In this document: piece by piece, positions 53,148 through 62,029 of the stretch
Layout: every line of letters begins with the position of its first letter
Numbering within the stretch: the stretch's first letter is position 1
Assembly (NCBI GenBank): GCA_028282805.1
Contig: JANQHD010000004.1
Location: 124,001 to 188,000, forward strand
DNA: 64,000 nucleotides
Direction: 5' to 3'
Source of the DNA: Phycisphaeraceae bacterium
Lineage (GTDB): Bacteria; Planctomycetota; Phycisphaerae; Phycisphaerales; Zrk34
The notes under the pieces: model-generated
What the model saw: the letters and a program-made list of their open reading frames with translations, nothing else
Told to the model about the DNA's origin: nothing
Database searches by the model: none
Program-made: the position numbers and the translations under genes

Positions 53148-53810
53148 TTAACCCAGCGACTCGGGCCGCGGCGGCATCCCCGCCAGCCACTTCTCGTGCA
53201 GCCGGCCGCCCGGCTTGAGCACCGCCAACGCCGTCAGCAACACGATCTTCATGTCCAGCCACAAGCTCTGGTGCTCCTGGTACCACAGCTCCAGCTTCCC
53301 CTTGTACGGCGCGATGTCCTCGCGGTACACGTCCGCCGGAGGCTTGTTCGCCCGCTCGGTGATCGACTCCTCGTCGCGGAAGACGATCGAACCGATCCCC
53401 GTCAGCCCCGGCTTCATGTTCACGATCTTCTCCTGGACCTCCGGCGGGTAGTAGTCGAAGCTCTTGGGCATCAGCGGACGCCAACCCACCACGCTCATGT
53501 TCCCGATCAAGATGTTGATGATCTGCGGCACCTCGTTCAGCTTCGCTTTGCGCAACACCCGTCCCACCGGCAGCACCCGCGGGTCGTTGCGCAGCGTGAT
53601 GTCCTTGTTGCCGACGAACTCGCTGTCCGACTGCATCGTCACGAACTTGAACACCTTGAACTTCTTGCCGCCCTGTCCCACGCGCTCCTGGAGGAACCAC
53701 ACCTTGTGCTCGCCCGTGCACTTGAGCACCAACATGATGACCAGCAAAGGCACGGCCAACAGCGTCAGCCAGAACAACGCGAACAATATGTCGAACAGTC
53801 GCTTGATCAT
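53148..53810 (-). CDS. Initiating sugar-1-phosphate transferase (PglC/WcaJ-type)
   Basis: This 220-residue monotopic enzyme of the bacterial sugar transferase family places a sugar 1-phosphate on undecaprenyl phosphate to begin repeat-unit synthesis. It has one N-terminal membrane-entering helix, the VWFLQERVGQGGKKFKVFKF core, KLNEVPQIINILIGNMSVVG and PGLTGIGSI. The catalytic Asp-Glu pair of the PglC type (Asp93-Glu94 in Campylobacter) reads Asn92-Glu93 here. There is no large N-terminal four-helix part, so it is the short PglC/WecP-like form. The gene lies 6 bases after the dehydratase, which points to a 4-amino-4,6-dideoxy-HexNAc type substrate. Confidence 0.87.
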   Translation of the reverse strand: MIKRLFDILFALFWLTLLAVPLLVIMLVLKCTGEHKVWFLQERVGQGGKKFKVFKFVTMQSDSEFVGNKDITLRNDPRVLPVGRVLRKAKLNEVPQIINILIGNMSVVGWRPLMPKSFDYYPPEVQEKIVNMKPGLTGIGSIVFRDEESITERANKPPADVYREDIAPYKGKLELWYQEHQSLWLDMKIVLLTALAVLKPGGRLHEKWLAGMPPRPESLG

Positions 53811-53816
53811 ACGTCT

Positions 53817-55016
53817 CTACATCTTCTGGTCGAGGTACTTGCCCGTCTCGAGGTGGTCGAAGTTGCTCAGCGTCCGGTTGAACAGCTCGACGATCGGCGC
53901 CTTATCCCACGTGCCCGCCGCCTTCAGCTCGGCGATCGTCCGCTCGAAGTGCGCCAGGGCGTCGGCGTCCCAGCCCAGGTCGCAGGTGACGATGCCCAGG
54001 TCTTTGAACCGCTCCCAGTCCACCGACTCGGCGTCGGTGTAAAACTCCTCGAAGTCCTTCTCGCCGGTCGTGTCGCTTTCGAAGAAGAAGCACGGCCACT
54101 TCTTCTGCGCCGCCAGCTCGTCGACGCGCGCCCGCGCCTCGTCTTCCGAATCGCACGCCACCGCCTCGTAGCCGACCGACTCGAGGTACCGCACCGCGAT
54201 CTCGCTGAACTTCGTCAGGTGCAGCTTGTCCGACAGGCGGGGGAAGAATATCTCGCGGTTTTCGCCGAAGCAGATCGACATCAGGCACAAAATCGCGCCC
54301 TCGGTGTCGGTCACGAAGTACCGCCGCACGTCGTTGGGGGCGGCCAGCGGCTGGCGCTTGCGGATGCGCTGCGTCCACGCGAACGGCAGCGACCCGTCGC
54401 TGAACGCCACGTTCGCGAACCGCGCGCTGCTCACCGTCACGTCCTCCGCCCGCCGCATGAGGAACAGCTCCATGATGCGCTTCGACGCGCCCATCATGTT
54501 CACGGGGTTCGACGCCTTGTCGGTCGACACGCAGAAGTACTTCTTCGCCCCGGTCTCCGCCGCGTACCGCGCGGTGCGGTCGGTGTTGAAGATGTTCACG
54601 TCGATCATGCGCATCAGCGTGTAGGGGTCGGACTCGCTGCGCACGTGCTTGAGAGCGGAGAAGTTGAGCACGTAGTCGTACGGCCCGCACGCGGCGGTCA
54701 TCGCGTCGAACGTCGGGTCGCCGCAGTCCAGCGCGAACGTGCGGAAGTCGCCGTCGATGTAACCGGCCGAGCTGCGGATGTCGCGCACCACCTCGGCGAG
54801 GTTGTTCTCGGAGATGTCGACCACGTGCAGCACGGCGGGGTTGCGGATGAAGACCTGCTTGACCACGGCGCTGCCGATCGAACCGGCGCCGCCGATGACG
54901 AGGAACCGGCCGCCGCGCACCGCCTCGTCGAGCCGATCGCCGTACGTAGCGAGGTCCTGTTCGAACAGCCCCTGCTCGCGCCCGATGATCGACAGTAGTC
55001 CTTGGTGGTGACTCAT
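53817..55016 (-). CDS. UDP-GlcNAc 4,6-dehydratase-like SDR (PglF/CapD type)
   Basis: This 399-residue soluble enzyme of the polysaccharide biosynthesis SDR group is related to PglF, CapD and LegB. It has VIGGAGSIGSAVVKQ as cofactor fold, NFSALKHVRSESDPYTLMRMIDVN, STDKASNPVNMMGASKR, where Met replaces the usual Tyr while Lys remains (as in the PglF/WbpM branch), and SVRFANV-like ARFANVAFSDGS. It would form the UDP-4-keto-6-deoxy sugar that the LegC-type aminotransferase uses. The ATG at the MSHHQG start is chosen because upstream sequence is Arg-rich and not family-like. It lies 240 bases after the HAD gene; that gap holds no clear feature. Confidence 0.87.
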   Translation of the reverse strand: MSHHQGLLSIIGREQGLFEQDLATYGDRLDEAVRGGRFLVIGGAGSIGSAVVKQVFIRNPAVLHVVDISENNLAEVVRDIRSSAGYIDGDFRTFALDCGDPTFDAMTAACGPYDYVLNFSALKHVRSESDPYTLMRMIDVNIFNTDRTARYAAETGAKKYFCVSTDKASNPVNMMGASKRIMELFLMRRAEDVTVSSARFANVAFSDGSLPFAWTQRIRKRQPLAAPNDVRRYFVTDTEGAILCLMSICFGENREIFFPRLSDKLHLTKFSEIAVRYLESVGYEAVACDSEDEARARVDELAAQKKWPCFFFESDTTGEKDFEEFYTDAESVDWERFKDLGIVTCDLGWDADALAHFERTIAELKAAGTWDKAPIVELFNRTLSNFDHLETGKYLDQKM

Positions 55017-55256
55017 GGTGTTGCGATATCCGTTTGTCGGCCAAATAACGTGCCTGCGTCCACCCCCGCCGGCGGGCAGTATAGTCTCTGATAGGTCCGG
55101 TGGTGACGATCCACGCCGCCCGCGGGAACCCGCGGCTTGCACCTTCCTCAACGCTGCGTACAGAGCAAATATCGTGAATCGGCCCACCCGAGTTCAGTCG
55201 GCCCACACGATCCCCTCCACGAAAGTACGCCATGCGCCGCAAAAGGTTCGCCGCCG

Positions 55257-55934
55257 TTACAGGCCGATCGCCGCGTCGACCTGTTCGCGGTCGGCCAGGG
55301 TCTCGACCACGCAGGTCGCGCCGGCCGCTTCGAGCTGCTCGGTCCGATAGTTCCCCGTGGCCACGGCCAGCGACCGGCAGCCGTGGGCCTGGGCGCACTG
55401 CACGTCGCGCGGCGTGTCGCCGACAATCAACACCTCGTCGGGCGTCACGCCGTCGCCGCACCGCGTCATCGCCACCGCGACCAGCGCCGCGCGGTCGTCG
55501 CCGTCTTCGGCGCACACGACGCAGTCAAACAGGCCCGGGTCGAACCCCGCCGCGGTCAACTTGATCTCCGCCGCCCGCCGGTAGTTGCCCGTGAGCACGC
55601 CGATCGCCAAACCGTCGCGCGCGTGCAGGTCGGCCAGCAGTTCCCGCACGCCCGGCATCACCGTCACGTCATCACGCCGTGCTTCCAGTTCGTCGGCCAG
55701 CGCGGCGAAGTACGCCCGCTGGTAGGCGTCGTGGTGGTCGTGCGGGTGGTCGATGCCGTTGTGGGCGCACAGGTCCGCGAAGATCTGCGGGTCGAGCGTG
55801 CCGACGGTGATCGGCCCCCACTCGAAGTCGTCGCCGAACACATTTTTGCAGGCGCGCAAGATGCACCGGCTGCCCGCGCCCTTGGTGATCATCAGGGTGC
55901 CGTCGATGTCGAACAGAACCAGCTTGGTGGCCAT
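55257..55934 (-). CDS. HAD-superfamily phosphatase
   Basis: This 225-residue hydrolase has a phosphoglycolate phosphatase-like layout: LVLFDIDGTLM nucleophile motif, a helical cap (about 18-85), VLTGNYRRAAEIKL as motif II region with Thr and Lys, and EVLIVGDTPRDVQCA as motif IV. It removes phosphate from a small molecule, possibly a sugar or acyl phosphate. It is 12 bases after the PglD/ATP-grasp fusion gene and clearly in its operon. The same two activities, ATP-grasp and HAD, are fused in one chain at 44957. There is no signal peptide. Confidence 0.85.
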   Translation of the reverse strand: MATKLVLFDIDGTLMITKGAGSRCILRACKNVFGDDFEWGPITVGTLDPQIFADLCAHNGIDHPHDHHDAYQRAYFAALADELEARRDDVTVMPGVRELLADLHARDGLAIGVLTGNYRRAAEIKLTAAGFDPGLFDCVVCAEDGDDRAALVAVAMTRCGDGVTPDEVLIVGDTPRDVQCAQAHGCRSLAVATGNYRTEQLEAAGATCVVETLADREQVDAAIGL

Positions 55935-55946
55935 GGGCGTGCGTGC

Positions 55947-57692
55947 TCAGCGGGTGATCGGGCTGCGGCGGGTGCGGCCGACGGGCATGGACAGGCCCGT
56001 CTCGCTGCGCGGCAGGAACAGTGCATCGTCGTAGCGCAGCATGACCAGGCCGTTAGTCCACTCGTTCTCCACGGCGGTCAGCGGCAGGCCCATCGCCTCT
56101 TCGATCATCCACTGCGACATGGGGGCGCCGGCCTCGTGGCTGAGCGGGTAGCCGCCGCCGAAGCGGGGGTTGATCTCGATGACGTTCAGGTCGTCGGTCG
56201 CTTCGTCGTAGAAGATCTGGATGTTCATCACGCCCGCGCCGCCGGGCAGCGCCTCGGCCACCGCGCACGCGGTGTCCTGGAGCTTCTGGTTGCGGACGGT
56301 CATGCCCTTGTTGACCTCGCCGCCGCGCGTCTCGATGCGCAGGCGCGGCACGCTGCACCGGCACTTGCCGTCGCGGTCGATGTACACGTCGCAGGTGTAT
56401 TCCCGGCCGCGGGCGAGGCTCTGCACGATGAACTCGCGGTTGGCCGTGGCCATGACCAGCTCGTCCTCGTTGCGCACGACGACCGCGCCGATCGAGCTGC
56501 TGCCGCGGCGCGGCTTGACGAACAGCGGGTAACGCCAGCTGTCCGCGTCGGCCAGCGCCCGCTTCGGCGACGTCTGACGCACGGTGGGGAAGCCGCTTTC
56601 GACCAGCCACTCGTGCGTGGCGATCTTGTCGTTGCCGATGGCGATCGTCTCGGCGGCGGAGACCATGACCCGCGTGCCGACCTGTTCGAACCGCGCGTGG
56701 TGCTCGGCGTAAAACGGCAGGTCCGGGTCGATCGTCGGCACGATGATCTTGATGCGGTACTCCTGGCAGATGCGCAACAGCTCGTCGAGGCAGTGCGGGT
56801 CGGAGTAGTTGGGCACGATGCGGGCGACGTCGGCGTCGTGGAACGCCGAGCTGTGCCGCGAGATGTCGGTGGCGATCACCTGGCCGGCGAGGCCCAGATC
56901 GCCGAGGCTGCGCCGCAGCAGGCGCAGCAGGGCCACGCGTCGGCCCGCCGCGGAGAGCATGATGTTGCACTCGCGGTCGGACCTGCCGGGGGCGGGGGCG
57001 ATGCGCGGCGGCGCGCCGGGCTTTTGGGCCAGGGGCTTGGCGGGCACGCCCACGGCCGTCACGCCGTCGGGCAGGTCGCGGACGACCGAGGCGCCGGCGC
57101 CGACGACGACCTCGTCGCCGATGCGGATCGCGTGGATGACGGTCGCGCCGGTGCCGATGTGCGTCGAGTGGCCGACGTGGACGTTGCCGCTGAGGGTCAC
57201 GCCGGGCGCGACGTGGGTGTGCGGGCCGATGACGCAGTCGTGGTCGACCGAGGCGTTGGTGTTGATCAGCGCGTTGCGGCCGATCGCGGCGTTGGGCTGG
57301 ATCACGCAGCCGGCCATCACCTGCGCGCCGGGCTCGATGCGCGCCGTCGGCGCGATGACCGCGCTGGGGTGCACGACCTGGCTGAAGGTGTAGCCCTTGG
57401 CGGTGAAGCGTTCGAAGACCTCGCGCCGGGCGGTCGGCACCTGGACGGAGCCGACGGCGTTGATGAGCAACACCTTGTCGGGTTCGTGTTCGAGCACGAG
57501 CTCGTCGCCGCCGGCGACCTGGATGCCGTGGATCGTTTTGCCGTGCAGGTCGGTGTTGAAGTCGGTGATGTACAGGGCCTCGCGGTCGAGCAGTCGGAGC
57601 ACGTCGATGAGCACGCGCGCGTGCTCGCCGGCGCCGATGAGGATGATCGGCTTGTCGCTGCTGATCGGGTAGATGTCGGCGTTCTGTTTCAC
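55947..57692 (-). CDS. PglD/NeuD-like acetyltransferase fused to ATP-grasp enzyme
   Basis: Residues 1-225 of this 581-residue fusion match sugar N-acetyltransferases of the PglD/NeuD/LegH family: PIILIGAGEHARVLIDVL (UDP-sugar fold), then hexapeptide repeats with NTNASVDHDCVIGPHTHVAPG, the His base, and GAGASVVRDLPDGVTAVGVPAK. Residues about 240-560 are an ATP-grasp domain of the carbamoyl-phosphate synthase-like type: LFVKPRRGSSSIGAVVV, FIVQSLARGREYTCDVYID and NVIEINPRFGGGYPLSHEAGA with metal ligands Glu and Asn. The start is GTG, with AAGGACC upstream. It is 18 bases after the LegC-type gene. The fusion suggests that one amine is acetylated and another group ligated on the same sugar. Confidence 0.87.
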   Translation of the reverse strand: MKQNADIYPISSDKPIILIGAGEHARVLIDVLRLLDREALYITDFNTDLHGKTIHGIQVAGGDELVLEHEPDKVLLINAVGSVQVPTARREVFERFTAKGYTFSQVVHPSAVIAPTARIEPGAQVMAGCVIQPNAAIGRNALINTNASVDHDCVIGPHTHVAPGVTLSGNVHVGHSTHIGTGATVIHAIRIGDEVVVGAGASVVRDLPDGVTAVGVPAKPLAQKPGAPPRIAPAPGRSDRECNIMLSAAGRRVALLRLLRRSLGDLGLAGQVIATDISRHSSAFHDADVARIVPNYSDPHCLDELLRICQEYRIKIIVPTIDPDLPFYAEHHARFEQVGTRVMVSAAETIAIGNDKIATHEWLVESGFPTVRQTSPKRALADADSWRYPLFVKPRRGSSSIGAVVVRNEDELVMATANREFIVQSLARGREYTCDVYIDRDGKCRCSVPRLRIETRGGEVNKGMTVRNQKLQDTACAVAEALPGGAGVMNIQIFYDEATDDLNVIEINPRFGGGYPLSHEAGAPMSQWMIEEAMGLPLTAVENEWTNGLVMLRYDDALFLPRSETGLSMPVGRTRRSPITR

Positions 57693-57710
57693 CCGGGCCG
57701 GTCCTTTTGT

Positions 57711-58889
57711 TTATGCCAGGTACGCACTGCTGGGCACGTTGATCACGCGTGCCGCGAGGTCCATGGTGACCGACAGGTCGTCGGCGGGGCAACCGCGGTA
57801 CATCTCCAACGTGTGCATCGGCCGCCAGATGGGGCGGGCCTGAAGTTTTGCCTCGTTGAGGGCCTCGATCACCGGGTTGCGCAGCTCGGCGCAGCCGGGG
57901 GCGAGCACGATCGCGTTCAGCCAGCAGTTGCACTCGGCGTGGTCGGGGCCGGTGAACAGGTCGATGTCGTCGAGGTCGGCGAACACCTCGGCGTAGCGCG
58001 CGTGCAGGCGGCGCTTGGCGGCGACTGTTTCGTCGAGCTGTTTCATCTCGGCGCAGCCGATCGCGGCGTTGACGTTGGGCATGCGGTAGTTGAAGCCGGC
58101 CCGGTCGTGCACGTACTCGTAGGGGTGCGGGGCCTTGGCGGTGGTGGTCAGGTGGCGGGCCTCGTCGGCCAGTTCGGGGTCGTTGGTGAGGATCATGCCC
58201 CCGCCGCCGGTGGTCAGTATCTTGTTGCCGTTGTAGCTGAGGATGCCGATGCGACCGAACGTGCCGGTATGCCGGCCGCGGTAGGTCGAGCCGAGCGATT
58301 CGGCGGCGTCTTCGACGATGGGGACGCCGTGCTTCTCGGCGACGGCGAGCAGGCCGACGATGTCGACGGGGTGGCCGAAGGTGTGCATGGGCACGATCGC
58401 GGCGATGCGTCGGTTGGTCTGCTTGTTGTACAGGCCATCGCTGCGCCGCTCGCCGATGGTTTCGAGGCGGGCGTCGAGCTTGGCGGGGTCGAGGCCCATG
58501 GTGGCGGGTTCGACGTCGGCGAAGTGCGGTATGGCGTGCTGGTAGGTCGCGGCGTTGGCGGTGGCCACGAAGGTCAGGGCGGGCATGACGACCTCGTCGT
58601 CGCGCCCGACGCCGGCGAGGCGCAGGGCCGCGTGCAGCGCGGCGGTGCCGTTGACCACGGCGATCGCGTGCGCCGCGCCGGTGTACGCGGCGGTGAGGTT
58701 TTCGAACTCGGTCACGAAAGCGCCGCCGCTGGACACCCACCCGGTGGTGATGCAGTCGCGCAGGTTGCCCATCGACTCGTCGGTGAACTTCGGCGCGTGC
58801 AGGGCGACCGGCCGCTCGGCGTTGCCCACCACCTCGCCCACCGCGGTGACGATCTTCTCGGTCAGGTCGGCGCGGGTCTGTTGTCCCAT
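57711..58889 (-). CDS. LegC-family sugar nucleotide aminotransferase
   Basis: This 392-residue PLP enzyme of the DegT group, LegC/PglE branch, aminates C4 of a UDP- or GDP-linked 4-keto-6-deoxy-N-acetylhexosamine. The TTGWVSSGGAFVTEFE start, VVNGTAALHAALRLAGV, VEDAAESLGSTYRG and SYNGNKILTTGGGG with Schiff-base Lys223 are typical. It is the first gene of the minus-strand cluster. Its start lies 166 bases from the divergent DUF2723 gene, in a region with a -10-like TATACT at 58939-58944 on the minus strand. Legionaminate synthesis is not supported because no NeuB-like synthase is present; the context suggests a bacillosamine-like product. Confidence 0.88.
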   Translation of the reverse strand: MGQQTRADLTEKIVTAVGEVVGNAERPVALHAPKFTDESMGNLRDCITTGWVSSGGAFVTEFENLTAAYTGAAHAIAVVNGTAALHAALRLAGVGRDDEVVMPALTFVATANAATYQHAIPHFADVEPATMGLDPAKLDARLETIGERRSDGLYNKQTNRRIAAIVPMHTFGHPVDIVGLLAVAEKHGVPIVEDAAESLGSTYRGRHTGTFGRIGILSYNGNKILTTGGGGMILTNDPELADEARHLTTTAKAPHPYEYVHDRAGFNYRMPNVNAAIGCAEMKQLDETVAAKRRLHARYAEVFADLDDIDLFTGPDHAECNCWLNAIVLAPGCAELRNPVIEALNEAKLQARPIWRPMHTLEMYRGCPADDLSVTMDLAARVINVPSSAYLA

Positions 58890-59055
58890 AACTACGGGCC
58901 TCTTGGCAACGGTGTGAGTGAGCAAACGCTTGATAGGTAGTATATCAGACGACCCGGCGCGCCACTTAAGGCGTACAAGCTGTCGGTGCCTGTCGATGCG
59001 GCGGGCCGATGACCGATAAACGATCCAGTTCACACCCCGAGACACGAAACGCACG

Positions 59056-60570
59056 ATGCCCAACGCTGAACCAACCCGCCCCGCTGACGAGTCTCGCAAG
59101 CGGAACAATACTACGCCGACCGCGAAGGCGTGGTTTGTTGTTTTTTGCTTGGCCGCGCTGCTGTACCTGCCGACGTGTGCGCGGGTGATCCAGTGGCAAG
59201 ACCCCGGCCATTTCGTGCTGCGCGTGGTGAGCGACGACCTGCGCGGCGAGCTGGGCCTGGCGCTGAGCCACCCGCTGCACCATTGGCTGGGCAAGGCGGC
59301 GGTGTGGGCCTTGCCGGTCGAGCCGGCGTGGGCGGTGGCGTGGGTCAGCGCGCTGTGCGGGGCGGTGGGCGTGGCGAACGTGTTCGGTGGCGTGCGCGCG
59401 ATCACGGGTCGCACGGCGGGCGCGGCGCTGGCCGCGGCGTCGCTGGCGGTGGCGCACACCTACTGGCGCATGGCCGCGATCCCCGAGGTGTACACGCTCA
59501 CCGTTGCGCTGCTCAGCGCCGAGCTGTGGTGCCTGGCGTTGTTCTGGCAGAGGCGCAAGGCGCGCTGGCTGGTCGCGGCGTGCTTGTTCAACGGGTTAGG
59601 CCTGGCGAACCACAACCTGGCGCTGCTGACCGCGCCGGTGCTGCTGGCGTGCGGGGTGCTGGGTTGGCGCTGCTGCCGGCCGGTGGTGGGGGTGTTCGTG
59701 TTGGGCTGCGTGGCGTGGGCGGTCGGTTCGCTGCCTTATACCGCGCTGGTCGGGTACGACATGGTCCAATCGGGCGCGTACGGCCCGACCTTCCACTCGG
59801 CGCTGTTCGGCAACGGCTACGCCGATGAGGTCATCGGCGTGCCGAGCGACTTGCAGCCGCTGATCACCAGCGCCGCGTTCACGCTGCTGAGCTTCCCGAA
59901 CCTGACGCTGGTCATGGCGGTGGTGGGCCTGTTCGCCGCGAAAAAGGTGGGCGTGAGCAAGGGCCTGTACCGCGCGCTGGTCGCGGCGGGCGCGATCCAC
60001 CTGCTGTTCGCGATCCGCTACGACGTGGTCGACGTGCACACGTTCTTTCTGCCAACGTACCTGGTCGCGGCGCTGCTGGCGGGGGTCGGCTTCGACCACG
60101 CGCTGCAACGACGCCCCCGGCTGGCGGTGTGGGCGGTGGCGCTGATCGTGTTGACACCCGTGCTCTACGCGGTCACGCCGACGCTGGCGAAACGCTCGAA
60201 CGCGCTGGGTTCGCTCGAACGGTACCGGCCATACCGCGACGATTACGTGTACCTGTTCTGGCCGTGGGCGGTGACGGAGCGGTCGGCCGACGTGATGAGC
60301 CGAAAGGCCGTCGAACTCGCCGGGCCCGAGGGCGTGATCATGATCGGGCCGTCCATGGCACGGTTCGCGGTCAAGTACCGCCTGCACGAAGAGGGCATCG
60401 ACGGCGTCGGTGTCTACCGAGCCGACGATTTCGGCGAACTGACCCCGCCGATCGACCGCACCAAGCCCATCGTGCTTGTGCCACAGCACACCCACAAGCC
60501 GCCGCCCGCCCCGCCGTTCGGCGTGTGGCGGGCCAAAGGCGACCTCTACGTCCTCGATCCCGGGGGGTAA
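59056..60570 (+). CDS. DUF2723-family membrane glycosyltransferase
   Basis: This 504-residue membrane protein has about 10-11 helices. The first periplasmic loop holds QWQDPGHF and LSHPLHHWLGK, the DUF2723 version of the acidic motif and the His-Pro-x-His segment of GT-C transferases; HTYWRMAAIPEVYTL is a second landmark. Members use lipid-phosphate-linked sugars and act on the outer face of the inner membrane. The polyprenyl-phosphoryl sugar from the DprE set could be a donor, but this is only an idea. It is divergent from the polysaccharide cluster and probably a single-gene unit. Confidence 0.8.
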   Translation: MPNAEPTRPADESRKRNNTTPTAKAWFVVFCLAALLYLPTCARVIQWQDPGHFVLRVVSDDLRGELGLALSHPLHHWLGKAAVWALPVEPAWAVAWVSALCGAVGVANVFGGVRAITGRTAGAALAAASLAVAHTYWRMAAIPEVYTLTVALLSAELWCLALFWQRRKARWLVAACLFNGLGLANHNLALLTAPVLLACGVLGWRCCRPVVGVFVLGCVAWAVGSLPYTALVGYDMVQSGAYGPTFHSALFGNGYADEVIGVPSDLQPLITSAAFTLLSFPNLTLVMAVVGLFAAKKVGVSKGLYRALVAAGAIHLLFAIRYDVVDVHTFFLPTYLVAALLAGVGFDHALQRRPRLAVWAVALIVLTPVLYAVTPTLAKRSNALGSLERYRPYRDDYVYLFWPWAVTERSADVMSRKAVELAGPEGVIMIGPSMARFAVKYRLHEEGIDGVGVYRADDFGELTPPIDRTKPIVLVPQHTHKPPPAPPFGVWRAKGDLYVLDPGG

Positions 60571-60600
60571 AAGGCTTTCAACCGCCTTGCCGGCGGGGGT

Positions 60601-60628
60601 TTGTGTCTGCCGGGCGGGTCACTATACT
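60601..60628 (+). promoter_or_regulatory. Candidate promoter of sat
   Basis: TTGTGT and TATACT are spaced by 16 bases, 61 bases before the sat ATG. Just upstream, CCGCC and GGCGG form a small hairpin after the DUF2723 stop that may end that transcript. Confidence 0.45.
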
Positions 60629-60688
60629 GCCCGGTCCCGGTCGCGAGGCGGCCGAGGCGCCGCAACGTTCAACGCAGAGGATTGACCC

Positions 60689-61942
60689 ATGGCTGACCTG
60701 ATCCAACCGCACGGCGGGGTGCTCATCAACCGTTTTGCCGACGACCCGCAGGCCCTGCTGGCCCAAGCGGCCGACCTGACCAAGGTCCCCGTCGCCAGTG
60801 GCGACCTGTCCACGGTGTACCGCATCGCCGACGGCACGCTCTCGCCGCTCACCGGCTTCATGACCGAACACGTGTACAACACCGTGCTCGACGGCAAGCA
60901 CGTCGAGGCCAACGGCAAGAAGCTGGCGTGGACCATCCCGCTGAGCCTGCCGGTCACCGCCGACCTCGCCGGCCAGCTCGAAGTGGGCCAGACCGTCGCC
61001 CTGACCAACCCGAACGGCGATATCGTCGCCACGCTCGACGTGGCCTCCGTCTTCGAGTGGGACAAGCCGCGCTACATCGAGAAGGTCTACCTCACCGACC
61101 GCACCGACCACCCGGGCGCCGACATCGTGCTGACCCACCCCGACAACGCCGACAAGACCCACCTCGTGGGCGGCGAACTGTCGGTGGTCAAGCTCGACGA
61201 GCACCCGGAGTTCGGCGACCACATCAAGTCGCCCGCCGAAACCCGCCAGCTGATCGCCACCAAGGGCTGGGACGCGGTCGTCGCCTTCCAGACCCGCAAC
61301 CCCCTGCACCGGGCGCACGAGTACGCTTTGGTGTACGGCCTGGAGTGCCTGCTCCGCGACGGTAAAAACGCCGGCGCCGTGCTCAACCCGCTGCTGGGCG
61401 AGACCAAGGGCGACGACGTGTCCGCGGTCGTCCGCATGGAGACCTACGAGAAGCTCATCGAAGACGGCGAGATGGGCGACGGCGACTCCGACACCGAGCT
61501 GTGGAACAAGGTCGGCGACACCGTGCCGAGCCGCGTGCTGCTGCTGGGCCTGGACATCAAGATGTTCTACGGCGGGCCGAGCGAAGCCGTGATGCACGCG
61601 ATCTACCGCCAGAACATGGGCTTCACCAACATCATCATCGGCCGCAAGCACGCCGACGCGCCCTACGCCGACGGCACGGCGATCTGGGGCGACTTCGATG
61701 CGCACGAGATCTTCGACAACCTCGCCGGCGAGCTGGACATCCAGCCGGTGAAGGTCGGCTTCGCCGCGTACTACGAGTCGATCGGCCGGGTGGACCTGAT
61801 GGAGAACCACTCGGAAGAGAAGCCGGTCTTTATTTCCGGCAAGCAGGTCCGCGCGATCCTTCAGGAAGGCGAGCAGGTCGACCCGCGCATCATGCGCCCC
61901 AGCACCAGCGCCATCCTCGCCGCGGCGATGAAGCAGAACTGA
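60689..61942 (+). CDS. sat: Sulfate adenylyltransferase (ATP sulfurylase)
   Basis: This is a 417-residue homomeric ATP sulfurylase making adenosine 5-phosphosulfate from ATP and sulfate. The ATP-binding motif [11 protein letters not shown], the GRKHADAP motif (usually GRDHAGxG), and the N-terminal PUA-like region with LSPLTGFM are present. There is no APS kinase domain at the C-terminus and no cysD/N-like subunit. AGAGGA lies before the ATG and a promoter-like pair upstream. It may serve assimilation or sulfation of polysaccharide; no sulfotransferase or APS reductase is in the window to decide. Confidence 0.93.
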   Translation: MADLIQPHGGVLINRFADDPQALLAQAADLTKVPVASGDLSTVYRIADGTLSPLTGFMTEHVYNTVLDGKHVEANGKKLAWTIPLSLPVTADLAGQLEVGQTVALTNPNGDIVATLDVASVFEWDKPRYIEKVYLTDRTDHPGADIVLTHPDNADKTHLVGGELSVVKLDEHPEFGDHIKSPAETRQLIATKGWDAVVAFQTRNPLHRAHEYALVYGLECLLRDGKNAGAVLNPLLGETKGDDVSAVVRMETYEKLIEDGEMGDGDSDTELWNKVGDTVPSRVLLLGLDIKMFYGGPSEAVMHAIYRQNMGFTNIIIGRKHADAPYADGTAIWGDFDAHEIFDNLAGELDIQPVKVGFAAYYESIGRVDLMENHSEEKPVFISGKQVRAILQEGEQVDPRIMRPSTSAILAAAMKQN

Positions 61943-61959
61943 CCACCACAAAAACACCG

Positions 61960-62027
61960 CAATAGCCGGCACCATACTTGGTGCCGGTTCCAGACCGGCA
62001 GCAGGTATGCTGCCGGCTAATCTGTTG
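61960..62027. repeat. REP-like double hairpin, left copy
   Basis: Two imperfect palindromes follow each other: GCCGGCACC-ATACTT-GGTGCCGGT and ACCGGCAGC-AGGTAT-GCTGCCGGC, joined by TCCAG and framed by AATA and TAATCTGTTG. It lies between the convergent sat and pseudopilin genes and might end both transcripts. The element at 63053-63120 is its near-identical inverted copy. Confidence 0.85.
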
Positions 62028-62029
62028 TC

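Noticed and set aside
53148-58889. Legionaminic or pseudaminic acid pathway
   Set aside because: A LegC-type aminotransferase, dehydratase and PglD/LegH-like domain occur, but no NeuB-like synthase or CMP-sugar synthetase is in the window.
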